The notes: generated from the sequence alone by a model not told the origin. A DNA stretch of 64,000 nt from Datura wrightii (GCA_035772735.1 JASDFA010000007.1:71276501-71340500), one strand, 5' to 3'; shown: positions 33,302 through 45,675, counted from the stretch's first letter. Made by a program: numbers and translations.

Positions 33302-34375
33302 GTTTGCACGAAAGACCATTATCATACGTTGACCCTTTTTTCATTCAAACCAAGTCAGCTATGCATACATGCAACTACAACTCATGACATACAGGGATCT
33401 AGATATGGCATCTAACTATTAGAAGAAAATTGAGCTTTCACTAATGCTATTTACACAAACAACTGTCAGTTTTTCAAAAAGTCAAGCTAGGATAACTATA
33501 GGACTTTTCTCAGCTTGAAATGTAGGCTTCGGGCTGGGTATGGTAGATATGGAATTAGTAACTAACCCTCCGTGGCACTACACAACTTGGCTTCACTTTT
33601 TACCTTTTTACCCCTTTTTATCCTTTTTCAAGTTTCCTCCCTTTTTCTCCTTTCAAGAGTCACTTGTGGGTGTGGTGTATCTTTTTCATCTTTTTCAATT
33701 CTTTTCTTTTATTTTCTTTTCTTTGCTTTGCTTTTGACAACTCAACACTTTTCTTCTTTTTTTCTCTTTTGACATTTCACACCACACACAACTTTTCTTT
33801 GAACTTTTCTTTCTTTCCCCCAACCGGTCTACGCACCCCTACTATAACCACCCTCAACTTAGGTATTTTGCCTAAGTTGAGGTTCACAATGTCCAAGGAG
33901 GGACTAGGGCCAAACATGTTCATTATAAACACGGGAAAGGTGAATGGGTAATCAAAGAAAAATGGTCAACTTTAGGCTCAAACATGGGATCAAGGGATAC
34001 ATTTTCCATATGGTAAGACAATAAGGCTAAAAGTAGGCTAACACAAAAACGACCTATGATCCTTTCCTAACCAACTATCCTACAACCTATGTAAAGAATA
34101 ACCAGGCAAGTTCTAGATCCTTTACGCAGTATTGAACTCAGCAAAAATCCTCACTCAATTATGATACAGATTTGTATTTATTCTATCTATATAGTTCATG
34201 CACAGATAAGCCACAATACACATGCTAATATTCTAAATGACATAAAAGATCCACTAAAGTCATGCTTTGCAGTCACACACACAACTAACATAAAAAATTT
34301 CAAAAAGGGTTCTTTTTCAACAACTTTAAAATAAGTGCATTTATTGGCTGTAAAGTACTCCTAAGCTACTCCTAG
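33302..34375 (-). other. 3' noncoding region of I, with unoccupied B target site
   Basis: No credible gene; T-rich on the plus strand at 33590-33780. It contains a covarying hairpin at 33852-33882. At 33350 it reads ...CATTCAAACCAAGTCAG, the sequence B interrupted in the other copy. Confidence 0.65.
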
Positions 34376-36295
34376 TTAAACAAAACACAAAAAAATCCTT
34401 AACATGCCGGTTCTACTAGATAGCATGTTAAAGGGAAAAGAAACACGCCAACAAAACCCCTCGGGAGAAATCAAAAACAAGTACACCTCCCTTTTTCTGA
34501 AACATGTTTTATCCCCAAAGAAATAAAAATGTAAGGAATAGGAGAGAGACATACCTGTGGTGCTATAAGTTCTCTTGTCATCATGCAGAGGTGGGTGCCC
34601 AAGAACAATTCCTTCCGCTACAATCGTGTCACCAGTGGCGGCCGACACACTCAATAGTGTGGAAACTGGGGCAGTGCTCACCCCCTCAATAGTCATGGCC
34701 ACTTCCGTGACCTCAGTAATAACTCTGGCTGAATATGGCTTACGTGAAAGGTCCTTGCCACCTGCAAGCTCTCCAGGCACAACATCTGAGCTCCCAGCTC
34801 CTCTAACTCGCTCCTGTAGCTCAGACATGTGCTCTTCATGAGACTACAAGCTAGCTATTACTGCTCACTTTCTCTTCCTTGAGGGCTCCTCATCAACAAC
34901 ATATGAGGTCCTCCTCTTCCCCTTATCTCTACCAGCTGCTATTGGAGCGCAAAATGCCCTGAGGTCAAGCTCCTCATCAAACTCAGGGATGGTGGGGGCT
35001 GCTAATAAAGTCGGTTGTCTAGATGACAACTCAGCTACTTGACTCTGTAGGGCCTCCAGCTCCTCTCTCAAGCTGCATATGTCCAGTTAATCAGCTAAGC
35101 ACTCATTGAAACGGAGCTCAAAGCTGTCCAACCGGCTATGCAACCTCATCTATCTCAGCCTTCACACAAGGCTTGACATTCTCAATCATCAAGTTGACCT
35201 TTTTATCGATCAACATCAGTATTTTTCGTATCTTCTAAAGAAAATCTTGATGAAATAGGACATAGCCAGTTGGGACCTAGCTAGGAATGGCCACGGGAGG
35301 TGTGGAGGAAGTACTCGGAGCTGCCTCTATATGGACGACCTTTGTAGTCTGCATCTCATTCAGCTCTGCTAAGGTGGGGACGTCTGTATGCTCTCCCTCT
35401 ACTAACTGTGCTAGTGGGACTACTGTGGGTAATCAAACATGGTTGACCAGGTTCATGTTGTCTCTGATAAGACCAATATCAGCAGTCCTGTGGTCTCTAA
35501 CCTCCACATCAATCTCTCTCAACACCCTTACCCCAGCATCTCTACAAAGTCTATGGATGAGACTTAGGAATGGAATAATGGTTCTCAGGCCTAGAGCGAA
35601 ATCTTGTGTCTCATTAGCTATCACTCGCGGGATGTTGATGGCATATCGAGACATGATACAAGCCACCAATGCTGCTCTATTGACACTCAGTGTATTATCA
35701 TTAGCTGTCGGTTCCAACATGTGGCGTATTAGTGTCCAGCAGGCCTTCGGTATGAAGTTAAGCGAAGCCTTTGTAACCTGCCGTCCACTGATCACCCATT
35801 CAACCTCCTCCTTTTCCTCAGCTATTAGCCTTTCCACCAATGCTGCTCTATTGACTCTTTGGAGGCGGAGTCTGATCATCCTCATTATCTTGGGCCTCCT
35901 CCTCAAACCCTTCCTCATCCGCTCCATCTCCAGATTGGGCCTCCTTATCGGACCCTTCCTCAGTTTCACCTTCTCTAGATTAGGCCTTATCTGACCCCTC
36001 GACAGCATTGGAGCCTTGTCGAGCTTCTGAGGCTGCTCCTCGGCGTCCTCCTCAGACTAGGGAGCTCCAGCAGGTGTGGGTGAAACAGCTTCGGCCGAAG
36101 CCTTGGCTTGTGCCCTAGGGGTCCATGGCTCTTTTGTGTCATCTGTGTCTACTTAGTACTCCTCCACCGAACCACTAGGGGAGCCCTTCTCCTACTCAGA
36201 TTTAGAGGCCTCATCCCTTAAGCCCCTCCAAGCAGCAATCTTAGATCTAGCCTTCTTATCCTGGGTATTCTTGGTCCTCTTCTCTTTATCGTCAT
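34376..36295 (-). pseudogene. aORF of I (putative plant transposon protein family)
   Basis: The best part is the 191-codon frame at 35433-36008: TKASLNFIPKACWTLIRHML, AALVACIMSRYAINIPRVIA and LRTIIPFLSLIHRLCRDAGV, the counterpart of LWLDFVCARIIPS...ILITCIMTGV in A. Downstream come a coiled-coil-like EELEALQSQVAELSSRQP and a basic DKGKRRTSYVVDEEPSRKRK. The same frame continues past two stops (34865 and near 34841) into a further 150 codons of unknown relation. The N-terminus near 36295 is frameshifted at once. A 235-codon plus-strand frame over 35287-35994 is only its shadow. Confidence 0.72.
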
Positions 36296-36300
36296 TGTAC

Positions 36301-37100
36301 CTATGGAGAAAAAGGTTAGAAAGTGTGATCTAAGAAAAAGGAAGTAAGAATATTATTTTCAGTAATTTACCACGATTCATCAGTACGAGTCGTGCCTAGG
36401 TGGTACGATTTGTAGTAAGACTGATAATACTGTTTGTCCCTATCACGACTTGATTGTACGACTTGTACCATGTTGGTGCGATTCGTACTGACAGTCGTAG
36501 GAGAAATTCTAGACATTCATGACTTTCTGTATTTTTGTATGACTCGTGTTATAGATCATAGTTGGATTCCACGAGTCATACTAAGTGTCATATTGTTACT
36601 ATTTAACTTGACCCTTGTCTGATTCTTGATACGACCACCAAGTACGACTTGTAGTGAGATACCACATGTTGTAACCCAGGGTTCGTACCATGAGTTTCCA
36701 GTTCAAATGACTTAGGACAGTCCCAACAATCCATCCTATGAGTCATAGCATGAAACCATGAGTTGTAGGAAGGCCTGTGAAGCCTATCCTCACCTTAAGC
36801 ATGCTCAATTCATGCAATTAATCAAACTTTGAGATGGGTACTCAGAATTCCCCACCACCTTGACTTACAATACCCTATTTTTTCTACCCATTCAAACCTC
36901 ATCATACATTTCACCCATTAACTCACACCTTGAACATTTATTTAATTTCTTGAGCATTTTTTTGCTCCTAAACCCATCAGTAGCATTTGTGTGTAGCCTT
37001 TGATTACATTCCTCTTCCTCATGTTCATGAATGGAGGAATCACAGTAAAAAATTGGCTACAATGACAACAAGAGATTAACATTGGGAGTTTATTACTTAC
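36301..37100 (-). other. Predicted leader intron before the aORF (I)
   Basis: Donor GCAA-GTAAGT at 37100 is near-ideal; acceptor CTCCATAG ends at 36301, five bases before the ATG at 36295. The exon start GTACAATG is identical to that of D. A word cluster lies inside at 36370-36775. Confidence 0.6.
36370..36775. repeat. Palindromic word cluster in the I leader intron
   Basis: Many variants of AGTACGAGTCGT / TACGACTTGTAC / CGTACCATGAG. This word differs from those of A/C and B/D. Confidence 0.6.
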
Positions 37101-37300
37101 TTGCTACGATCAAATTCTTTGAACAATTCTTGCTTCCTTCAGGTTAGAGCTAGCAGTTTGACTAGTTTGTGCAATTTAATTGCATGAATTCAAGCTCAAA
37201 AATGGGATTTTGCGTGTGTTTCAAATGATTGAGGATTGAGGGGAGATGATCGTGGGTTGCATTTGTGAGTGAGAGGGAAAGTTAGGTCTGAAATTTTGAT

Positions 37301-37308
37301 TTTAAATA
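37301..37308 (-). promoter_or_regulatory. TATA-like box upstream of the aORF leader (I)
   Basis: The minus strand reads ACTATTTAAAATC, then a C/T-rich leader (CTTTCCCTCTCACTCAC) before the intron donor at 37100. Confidence 0.4.
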
Positions 37309-37374
37309 GTTTTGGGGTGGATTAAGACAATTCGGGTCGAGGTGGGTCATTTGAGTTATTTCATTCAAATTTCC

Positions 37375-37700
37375 CATCATGACTCGTACCATGAGTCATA
37401 GGTCAGACCTACAATTCATCCCTTGGACTCGTAGCAAGTGACTGTGGGAACTTACCTGGGGACTTATGAGCACATGGTACAATTCGTACCATGAAGGTAC
37501 AGTTGGTACTATGATACGTAAGTCAAGATTTCTGCACTTTCATATGTAGCATAGTTCATCTTTATAGTGGGTACTACTACTTATACAATGGAGATACAGT
37601 TTGCAGTGACCAACCATAACGTAAACTTATCCACCTGGGCCAATCTCTACTTCTCACCACGATAGTATTAGGAGCTGTACAATCGTTATACGGGCCGTAC
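37375..37700. repeat. Palindromic word cluster upstream of the aORF promoter (I)
   Basis: GACTCGTACCATGAGTC, GTACAATTCGTACCATG and similar words repeat those of the intron cluster. Confidence 0.55.
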
Positions 37701-37789
37701 TGAGGCTCGTAGCATAGTCCTATGCTGAAATTTTTCTCCCATCTAATTTTGTTTCACCTGCACACTGAGCACACATATGTCAAGATACT

Positions 37790-37935
37790 TGGGTTGCCTC
37801 CAAAGAAGTGACTGATTTAACATCGTGGCATGAAGCAGATGGTTTGATTACTCAAACTTCACCAAACCACCTCATGGATTGCCTCCCAAGAAGTGACTGA
37901 TTTAACATCGTGACATGATGCAAGTCTCTTGACTA
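37790..37935 (-). pseudogene. pol-tail relic, tandemly duplicated (I)
   Basis: GAAGTGACTGATTTAACATC occurs at about 37805 and again at about 37889, each preceded by GATTGCCTCC or GGTTGCCTCC. On the minus strand this is the pol-tail motif seen in A and C. Confidence 0.55.
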
Positions 37936-37974
37936 CTCAGACCTCATCAATAAACTCGAACTCATCCTCGATTG

Positions 37975-38300
37975 CTGACACCACCGTAAACTCATTGGGC
38001 TATTTCATTGACTGACAGACATGAAGGTAACCTCCTCCTTGTTCAGTTTGAATTTCAAATAGCAAGCCTCAACGTCCACCAAAGCTCTCCTAGTATCAAG
38101 GAATGGTCACCCCAAAATGATGGGTACCTCAAAATCAACCTCGCAATCTAAGATCTCAAAGTCATTTGGAAAGATAAACTGATCCACTTTAACTAGCACA
38201 TCAAATAGGATCCTCATTGGCTTTTTAACTGTGCGGTACGCCATCAATAGCTGTATTGTAGTCAATGTGGTGGCTCCCAAGGATAGTAATGCTCATCTGG
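37975..38300 (-). pseudogene. Aspartic protease relic (I)
   Basis: Minus-strand reading gives TTIQLLMAYRTVKKPM, ILFDVLVKVDQFIFPNDF, EILDCEVDFEVPIILG and a final FLDTRRALVDVEACYLKF, the protease core seen in A and B. The active-site segment is scrambled near 38280-38330. A stop follows ILG. It is cut by the junction with H. Confidence 0.65.
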
Positions 38301-39171
38301 TGATTTATATCATCAAGATGAGGGATGACGCACTTGTCACTGCTGCTAGCCATCCTAGCGCAGTATTGCCAGTAGGGCTCATTATAGAGAGTAAAGGTAT
38401 CCAGATTGAGGAGCTTACTTCACAGCCCCCTGCAGTATCAGACACAACACCTTCAGATTCTGCTCCCCATAGAGTCCATCCTTCTTGGTTTCCAGTTGCC
38501 TTATCCAGGCCTCTCTTGAGCTCTAGAGACTTTTTACCCAGCTTAGCTGTTAGGCTTGATTGAGAGAAGTGCCAGCTGGCCAGACTGATTGAGGACCTGT
38601 TGGATTTTGTGGCCACCATTATTGAGCATGCTTTGCAGTCACTCCAGGATGCTATCAGGAGCTCTCATGAGGCCTTGAGTTCCCAGCTAGGGATGATGGA
38701 TGCTAGACTACTCTAGTTCGATTAGGGTGCTAGTTTATCTAACATTTTGAGCCTCCGAACGGACCTAGCTGAGACCAAAGCCATAGTGCTAGATTTGTAG
38801 ATGTGTGAGTAGTAGCCTGAGGAGGTCCAAATACCATTAGTGGATAAGACACTTCCTATATCTAGTTTTGTAGATTACTTCCACATGCGGTTCCAATCCT
38901 CTTAGACCAAGCTCAGACCTCACCTCCACCAGCTCCAGTTCTAAGGGCCACCATAGGCAGAATTTCACAGGAGCAAGGTTTTCCTCCCATTCCATCACAG
39001 CCAGTCGTTCCTGCCCCTCCACATGAAAAAGGTAAGGTTCGGCTACTGGAGGAGCAGATTGAGCATGTTGAGAAAGACCTCCAGGAGGAGGATGACCCAT
39101 ACCTAGACACCACAGAGGCTGAGGACCTTAGGATAGAAAAGTAGAACTCGTTCTTCCACATCCAGGGCCAA
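38300..39171 (+). pseudogene. aORF C-terminal half (H)
   Basis: The plus frame reads KMRDDALVTAASHPSAVLPV, KGIQIEELTS, a Ser/Pro-rich linker, LIEDLLDFVATIIEHALQSL, LRTDLAETKAIVLDL and EEQIEHVEKDLQEEDDPYLD. This fits the linker and coiled-coil end of the aORF family. There are at least five stops. Assignment rests on position before the polypurine-like motif and on general similarity, so it is moderate. Confidence 0.5.
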
Positions 39172-39357
39172 CCTCATGAAATAGAGGTGAGCACTTTAGC
39201 GACACACCAAAAAGTGACCTTTACTAGCGTAGTATGAGCGCTACAGGGAGCTTTTGTCACTTTTATGCTTTTGCTGTTCTTTGCTCATTATAGGGAGCTT
39301 TCGTCACTCTTCTTTTTTTTCTTTTTTCTTTGTATGTGCATTGAGGACATTGCACAA

Positions 39358-39373
39358 TTTTTAAGTGGGGGAT
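39358..39373 (+). promoter_or_regulatory. Polypurine-like motif after aORF (H)
   Basis: TTTTTAAGTGGGGGATAG follows GCATTGAGGACATTGC, the position of the A/B/C motif. The GGGR-loop hairpin no longer pairs well here. Confidence 0.5.
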
Positions 39374-41020
39374 AGATGTTATTTGGCCCTATGTGGCATA
39401 TTTGCTTGTACTATTGCTTGTTATGACAACTCTTGTTTTGTATGATATTATGAATTTTTGAGTTGACTAATGTGTGTGATGGTCCATTTTATTACTTTCT
39501 TAGTATATATTTTTCATATGTTTTTTTATTTCTTTCTTAGCATAGGATCCTCTTGAGTTTTCTTAGCCATGGGTCTTTCCCGTAAGACTTATTTTCTGTT
39601 GAATCTGACAAAATAATGTAGTTAAATTATTATAGTGTGGGGGCCTAATAATATATTGCTAGATGACATTCTTAAGATGACCAACCTACTAGTTGAGTCA
39701 GTTTGGTTGATTAAAATATTTCAGACTTAAGTAGTGGTGGCAATTGAGTTCCTAATATGCTTGTAGCAATTTTTGAAAACAATGCCCCCTCAAAATTTTT
39801 GCAAAAACTATTTAGTATTGACTTGTGTACCTCGACTTTTGATATGTAATTGTGCTAATTATGACAATGTGTACCTAGTTGAGAGTAATATGTTCAGTCA
39901 TTTTGATAGCCATGTGCCATTATGTGGTAAGAGATTTTGCTTATTCACTTGATTTGGTTACATTGTAGAACTTGCCTTGATACTTGTGCTTGAACTTAGG
40001 ATAGACTATGGGTTGTAGAGGTGAACTTAGGCCTTCTTTGTGTTTCAAAAGCCACACTTGCCTAAATAGACCTACCAAAAGATGAAATCCCTAGTCTCTC
40101 CTTTTGAGTCTTTGACCTTTTTACTTGATCAACCGAAATGATTGCAAAAATCAATTCTCAAGTTGACCCTCTTTTGAACCCATCCTCCTTGACACTTTGA
40201 AATGTGATGAAAAATGAGCAAAAAGGTGTAAGTTGTGGTGATAAGTTGGAAAAGAAAGAAATATGGCAATGATGAATGTTTGATCATATCCCAAGGTGTA
40301 TTCACCAATGAACCAAAAAGAAGAAAAAGAATAGAAAATAAAAGAGAAAAAGAGAAAAATGAAAATTAAGCTCACAAAATACCTTGGGGGTGTAAAAAGT
40401 TGCTAAGTATAGAAGGGAAGAAAAAGAGGGGATCCTAAAAGTGACAAAGGTAGTGGAAGAGTGATGAAGTGTTTAAGGATGGTAAATGAGTCACTAAAGA
40501 CCATATGTGTATCCTATCACTCCCTTGATTATCATTACAAAGTTAGAAAATCCTTTAAGTGATCTCAACCCAGATATCCAAAAGAAAAGGAGTTTGAGTA
40601 AATACACAAGCATATGGTAGTTGTGACCTATCTTGTGAACTTCTTTGTGAGAGTTTAGTGTTTTTTCTTCGCTCTTGATCTTGTGTGTCCTTAAAATATG
40701 TGTTATTATTGCTTTAGAAAATGGACACTTTCCTTAGTCTGATTGTGAGGGCATATGGATGTAAATAGCTAACATGTTTTACTTCTCAAATATAGATGTG
40801 TGCATGTTGATATGATGTCATTATTAGAGATTGTATGCTTAGTCTGAGCAGTTGCGAGAAAAATGGTTTTATTGGATGGAGGGGTTGGCTGGATTGAAAT
40901 GTGAGTGTTTGTAGCTGATTATCAAAACCACCCTAGTCATTGCAATTTGTGATGTCAGGACATTAGTTTAGGTGTTACATTTGTTTTCTCATTTTAGTTG
41001 CTTGTGAATAAGCAAATGCT
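39374..41020 (+). other. 3' noncoding region of H
   Basis: About 1.65 kb without a credible gene. Purine-rich runs lie at 40240-40375 and 40390-40460. Confidence 0.55.
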
Positions 41021-41035
41021 TTAAGTTAGGGGTGT

Positions 41036-42338
41036 TGATATGTTGGGAATTTGTGACACATCTTTTCTTCATTTCATAGAGATTTTCATGTCTTTAGATA
41101 CTAAGTTTAAGTCAAAACTGATCTCATTATGCTATGTTTCAGGAACCCAAGTGAAATAAGGAAAAGAGAAGCCAAAACCACAAATCTGCCCAAGAACTAA
41201 ACAAAGGATGGACCACTTTTTCAGAAGGATGGTCCACACATTCAACTGTCCATCAGGCTTGGCTTGATCCAAAAACCACTTCCAAGTGGTTAGCAGCTGA
41301 CGAGTTAAAGGACGGACTGTCTTTCCAGAAGACGGTCCGCCAATCAAAGTACGGACAACAATGTGGCAAACCCAAAATTAATCAACCAAGCAAAGGGCAG
41401 TCTATCCTTCTAAAGGACGCTCTGTCCCTGTACACCTGGGGCCCTCTGATTTTAGATGAATTAAGGGTTTTTGGACTAATATAAGTAGTATTTTTCTTCC
41501 TTTTTTTCACATATACTAGGATATTCTATAGAGATCTCATCTTAGACTAAAGTAGATAAAATATTTCATAGTTCATAGCATAGAAAGTAAATACATCATA
41601 TAATTTAAAGATTTAAATTCATCAATTCAAGTTTCATCTCCAAAGTACAATTTCATTGGTAAGAATATTCAATTACTTTCTCTCTTCTCTTCTCCTTGCC
41701 ATGAGTAATTAAACCAGATCTAGGGTTGTGAACCCTAATGATCACGATCGGGTAAAATTGAGTGTGGTCTTAAGAAAATTTGATTGATTTATGGATTATA
41801 AAGTGTGATTAATGATGAAAGTTATTGAATCCTGTCCAATTACCTTTATGGTTCTTGAAATAGTCAATTTAGGTTGGGTTAGCATCAATCAACAATAATT
41901 CAAGGCTCTAACCCTTGTTTAATGGATTCAACTAGACATAGGATGAATTCCAATTAACAATAAGCAATTAGATAAAAGGAAGTTCTCTTGAATTTGATAA
42001 AATTGAGGTAGATTGAGACCATTGGTGTTATTGAAAGATACTCATTGGTTGTCTAAGTGATTGATTGCATGTTCATCAATATCCCATATTCAATTTTCCC
42101 ATATTGGGTGCTTTAAAGGGATCAATTCAAAATTGGGGTCACTTTCCTAGTACTTCTCATTATTTAAGTACAATCTAAAGCAATTTATGTTCCTTAGTTA
42201 TAGTTATATTTATCCTAACCCTAATTCAAATAGTCTCTAAGCTCTCAAAACTATGTTGACAAGTGCTCGATAGTTTGGGTCTAACAAAGTCATTATGGAT
42301 TTGACCATGACTCTTTGTTGGGTATTATATTTGCATCA
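41036..42338 (+). repeat. 3' LTR of H (about 1.3 kb)
   Basis: A purine tract TTTAAGTTAGGGGTGT precedes TGATATGTTGGG; the end is likely TATTTGCATCA. A word cluster built on GGACGGTCCG / GGATGGTCCA / GACAGTCCGTCC-like motifs lies at 41195-41445, upstream of ATATAAG near 41480. Only one LTR is present, so the ends are estimates. Confidence 0.55.
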
Positions 42339-42533
42339 ACTATTTACCCTTTCAAACATTGGAGTGGATTTGGGCAAAGATCAGATACTCAGGCTCAACT
42401 TTTGAATACTTGGATTCAACTCAAAATACTTAGATTCAACTTTGGAGTACTTGAACTCGACTCAGAGTAATTAGACACAACTTTAGAATACTTGAATTTA
42501 CTTAAGAGTTCTTGGAATCACTTTGAATACTTA
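42339..42533. repeat. Degenerate short tandem repeat between H and F
   Basis: Seven or so imperfect copies of a unit of about 21 bp (GAATACTTGGATTCAACTC-like) from about 42390 to 42530. No gene. Confidence 0.55.
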
Positions 42534-45188
42534 TGAAACGATCCGAACATAGGCCTGGACTGCGACACAGGACCTAGAACCACGAATGGCTTTCAGTCGA
42601 CCCATGGCATGAACATAGCATCTAAAGAGCATATAACAAACGAAAACTGACAAACTAAACATGAATAAGCGGAAGTGAGAATACACATCAACAATATAGA
42701 GTCAATACTGACAAAGCTGAAGTTCTACATATTGTCTAGGAAAGCCTCTAACATAACTGAAGAGCTGATGGGACAGCATCCCCAACTAGCTCACTAAAAG
42801 TCTAACACTTAAAAGAAACACAACTCAACAATCTGAAGGTCCTCGAAGACTGAGGATTCACCAATAAAGGAACTAGACTAAGTTGTGGAGAATGGATAAT
42901 TTTGGGACTGAGTCTGAGCATCTAGACCTGTATCATGAAACGATACAGTATAGAGTATGCGATCAGTAATTAGAATGTATTGAGTATGTAAGGTAAGAAA
43001 AACAGCCCAAGCAAGCATAACTAAAATCATGCACATAATATAAATCATAAGGTCATGAGAGTAGGGACTACATGCTGATATTTGAAAACTTGAATAGTCA
43101 TAAACTGAATTTCATATTTGAATAGAATGACCCAAAGTTGAAAATAGAATCATATGGATTGACATGACTGAAATCATAAGTAAAATCTTATAAAAGATCG
43201 TTGGGTCAAACCTGCTGAAAACATAATATCATAAGTCATAAACATGCATAACTGAAAGCATGAGGAACAATGGGAGACACGTCTTAACTGAAAACCATCA
43301 TGTATGAGTGCATGATGATCCCACGTCTTGCCCATGTGGAAGAGGGACATCCTAAGCCTTGCTAGGGCGTAGGATAAGAAAGTTGTGATATAACGGTGTG
43401 CCCTCGGGCGGGGGAACACTCTCTTGAGAGGTCCCAAAATATACCTATTTTGGCGCATAGTTTATGTAATACCTCGGAAGGGACTAAGAATAGACACGGG
43501 AAGTATAATTGAAAAAGCACAGAAAAACTGGCAAAAATACCTCAGGATGGGAGACTTAACTACTCGTGGTGGGATTCCACGAGTCGTCATGTCCAGTCGT
43601 GGGGTGGAGGTCAAGAAGCAGTGACGACGGATGTCCTGATGAATCATTAGGAGTGGCAAAGACTCTTCTAGTTAGTCGTTAGGAGGGAGAAGCATTGGTT
43701 CTAAGGAAATTTCCAGTGAACTTAACGAAACAACATGATGGGTCGTCGGGTCTATCGATGAGTCGTCATGTTGTTCGTGGCTTGGAGGTTGAGAATTTCT
43801 AGTAGACTTGACGAGTGCACTAACGAGCCGTCGGGTATGGTAGCGACCCGTCAGGTGAGTCGTGGCATCAGTTCGGGTAATTTTTCAGATTTTCTCAGGG
43901 GCAGGTTGGTAAAATCCCATGCTCCCAGATTTAAAGTGATTTTGTTTTGGGACTATTTAGGGACGTTTTTAAGGGTTTTCCTAATCCTAAACCCTCATTC
44001 TCTCAATCCCCTTCTTCCTCCTCTTTTCTCCAAAGATATTAGGAATTTCCCAAGGTGTTCTTCAAGCTTCAAGGAAGATAATCAAGCGGGGTCTTTGTCT
44101 ACCAGGTATGTGGGACTTCAACAAGGATATCTTTTCATCCTTGTGCCCCAAAATGTTTTCAATAAGAAACCAATTTAAATGATTTAGAATATCATGATTT
44201 GGGGTTTTGAACAATGGGTAATTTCTTCCTCATCCTTTTCTTAAATGCTAATATTTACTGCGATTATGGAATGAATTGGAATCTTAATTAATGGGTCGCT
44301 TTGAAATATGGATTATATGTTGGGATTGTATTATGGTAGCATTTCTTCATGAATTGAATTGAGTAATAAAAGGGTTCCGCTTATTGTTCACTTGATTGTC
44401 GTAGTCATGCATGAATATGATGAAATTGTGAAGATTAGGTGAGTATGTATACATATAGTATGTTCTCCCTAAATTGATCTTACTATTGATTGGGAATTGT
44501 ACATTCGTTTCATGATTATTGTAGAAACTCATGAACATGATGGAAGTCTGAAAATATTGCATAATTAACCCTGATGACTTGAGTATGATGTTGATTATCA
44601 TATGGGATTGAGTAGAAGTTATGGGCTTGAGTAATTGAAATAAGTTAGGTGTCCTTACCCTGCTTTAGATTTAATTGATTTGGCGTAATAAGACTTCACC
44701 TTCATTGTTGAAATATGAAGCCTGGGCGGATTCTACATTATTTTCCTTATTAAAATTGTTTTTATAAAAACCTTGGAATCTAAAACGCCCATGGCTAAAG
44801 AGTTCACAAAGGAGTGATTTTGACAGGTGTATGGGATGTTTGGACCTAAATAAGTGAAGTCATATATCTTGACAGAGCATGAGTTTTATTTATAAACCAT
44901 GCATGATCTCATATTACATGTGAATAAGAGGAACTTGGAATTCGGAGTGTCATGATAGTATATGCACAATATGAATCTATTGAATGCTCGTTAGCGTATG
45001 CTTGAGATAATTATTGATTTGACTCCATGATGAGGTGAATTATGGTGATAATGCATGAGAATGATATTGCAACTGTTGGGTTTGTTGTTATTAGAAAGTA
45101 GCCCGATCTTGTTGATGAGAATGTTGTATGATGAAAATCAGTTAATGTCTTTGTCTCGGATTAGCTGTTGTTATTTAGATTAGCATAG

Positions 45189-45675
45189 TCGATCGGGATT
45201 CTCGTTAGCAAGAATATTTCCCTAGTCGGTCAGGATTTCTTGTTAGCAAGAGTAATTCCCTAGTTAGTTGGGATTTCTAGTTAGCAAGAGTATTTCCCTA
45301 GTTAGTCGGGATTTCTCGTTAGCAAGAGTATTTCCCTAGTCGGTCGGGATTTCTGTTAGCAAGAGTATTTCCCTGTTCAGTTGGGATTTCTCGTTATCAA
45401 GAGTATTTCCCTAGTCAGTCAGGATTTCTCGTTAGCAAGAGTATTTCCCTAGTCAGTCGAGATTTCTCATTAGCAAGAGTATTTCCCTAGTCAGTCGGGA
45501 TTTCTCATTAGCAAGATTATTTTCCTAGTCAGTCGGGATTTCTCGTTAGCAAGAGTATTTTCATAGTCAATCGGGATTTCTCATTAGCAAGAGTATTTCC
45601 CTAGTAAGTCAGGATTTCTCGTTATCAAGAGTATTTCCCTAGTCAGTCGCGAGTTCTCGTTAGAAAGAGTATTTC
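45189..45675 (+). repeat. Tandem array in G, 38-bp unit, about 12.8 copies
   Basis: The unit is approximately TCAGTCGGGATTTCTCGTTA then GCAAGAGTATTTCCCTAG. Copies are contiguous with scattered substitutions and a few 1-2 bp indels, so this is not a CRISPR. Confidence 0.92.

Larger units (their letters stand above)
32929..38300 (-). mobile_element. Element I: minus-strand Athila-like non-autonomous fragment(s)
   Basis: In minus order: protease (about 38300-37975), duplicated pol tail, word clusters, leader intron, aORF, noncoding region with hairpin, and 300 bp of a 3' LTR start. The 5' LTR and gag are missing. The strip 32929-33004 is an aORF end (VVDKEPSRK) of a second copy joined to the LTR piece at about 33005. 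No RT or integrase is visible. Confidence 0.65.
38300..42338 (+). mobile_element. Element H: 3' half of an Athila-like element
   Basis: Carries only the aORF C-terminal half, the noncoding region with internal polypurine-like motif, a terminal purine tract and an LTR of about 1.3 kb. Everything upstream is lost at the head-to-head junction with I. Confidence 0.6.

Noticed and set aside
34504..34841. Plus-strand frames at 34504-34841
   Set aside because: Opposite a longer minus-strand frame that continues the I aORF through two stops; no independent support.
35287..35994. 235-codon plus-strand open frame
   Set aside because: It overlaps the minus-strand aORF of I, which has recognisable family motifs; the plus-strand protein is low-complexity Leu/Ser/Ile with no family resemblance.
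38840..39160. Minus-strand frames at 38837-39161
   Set aside because: Shadows of the coiled-coil part of the plus-strand H aORF.
45189..45675. Possible CRISPR array
   Set aside because: Units are contiguous with no unique spacers, and the DNA is plant nuclear.
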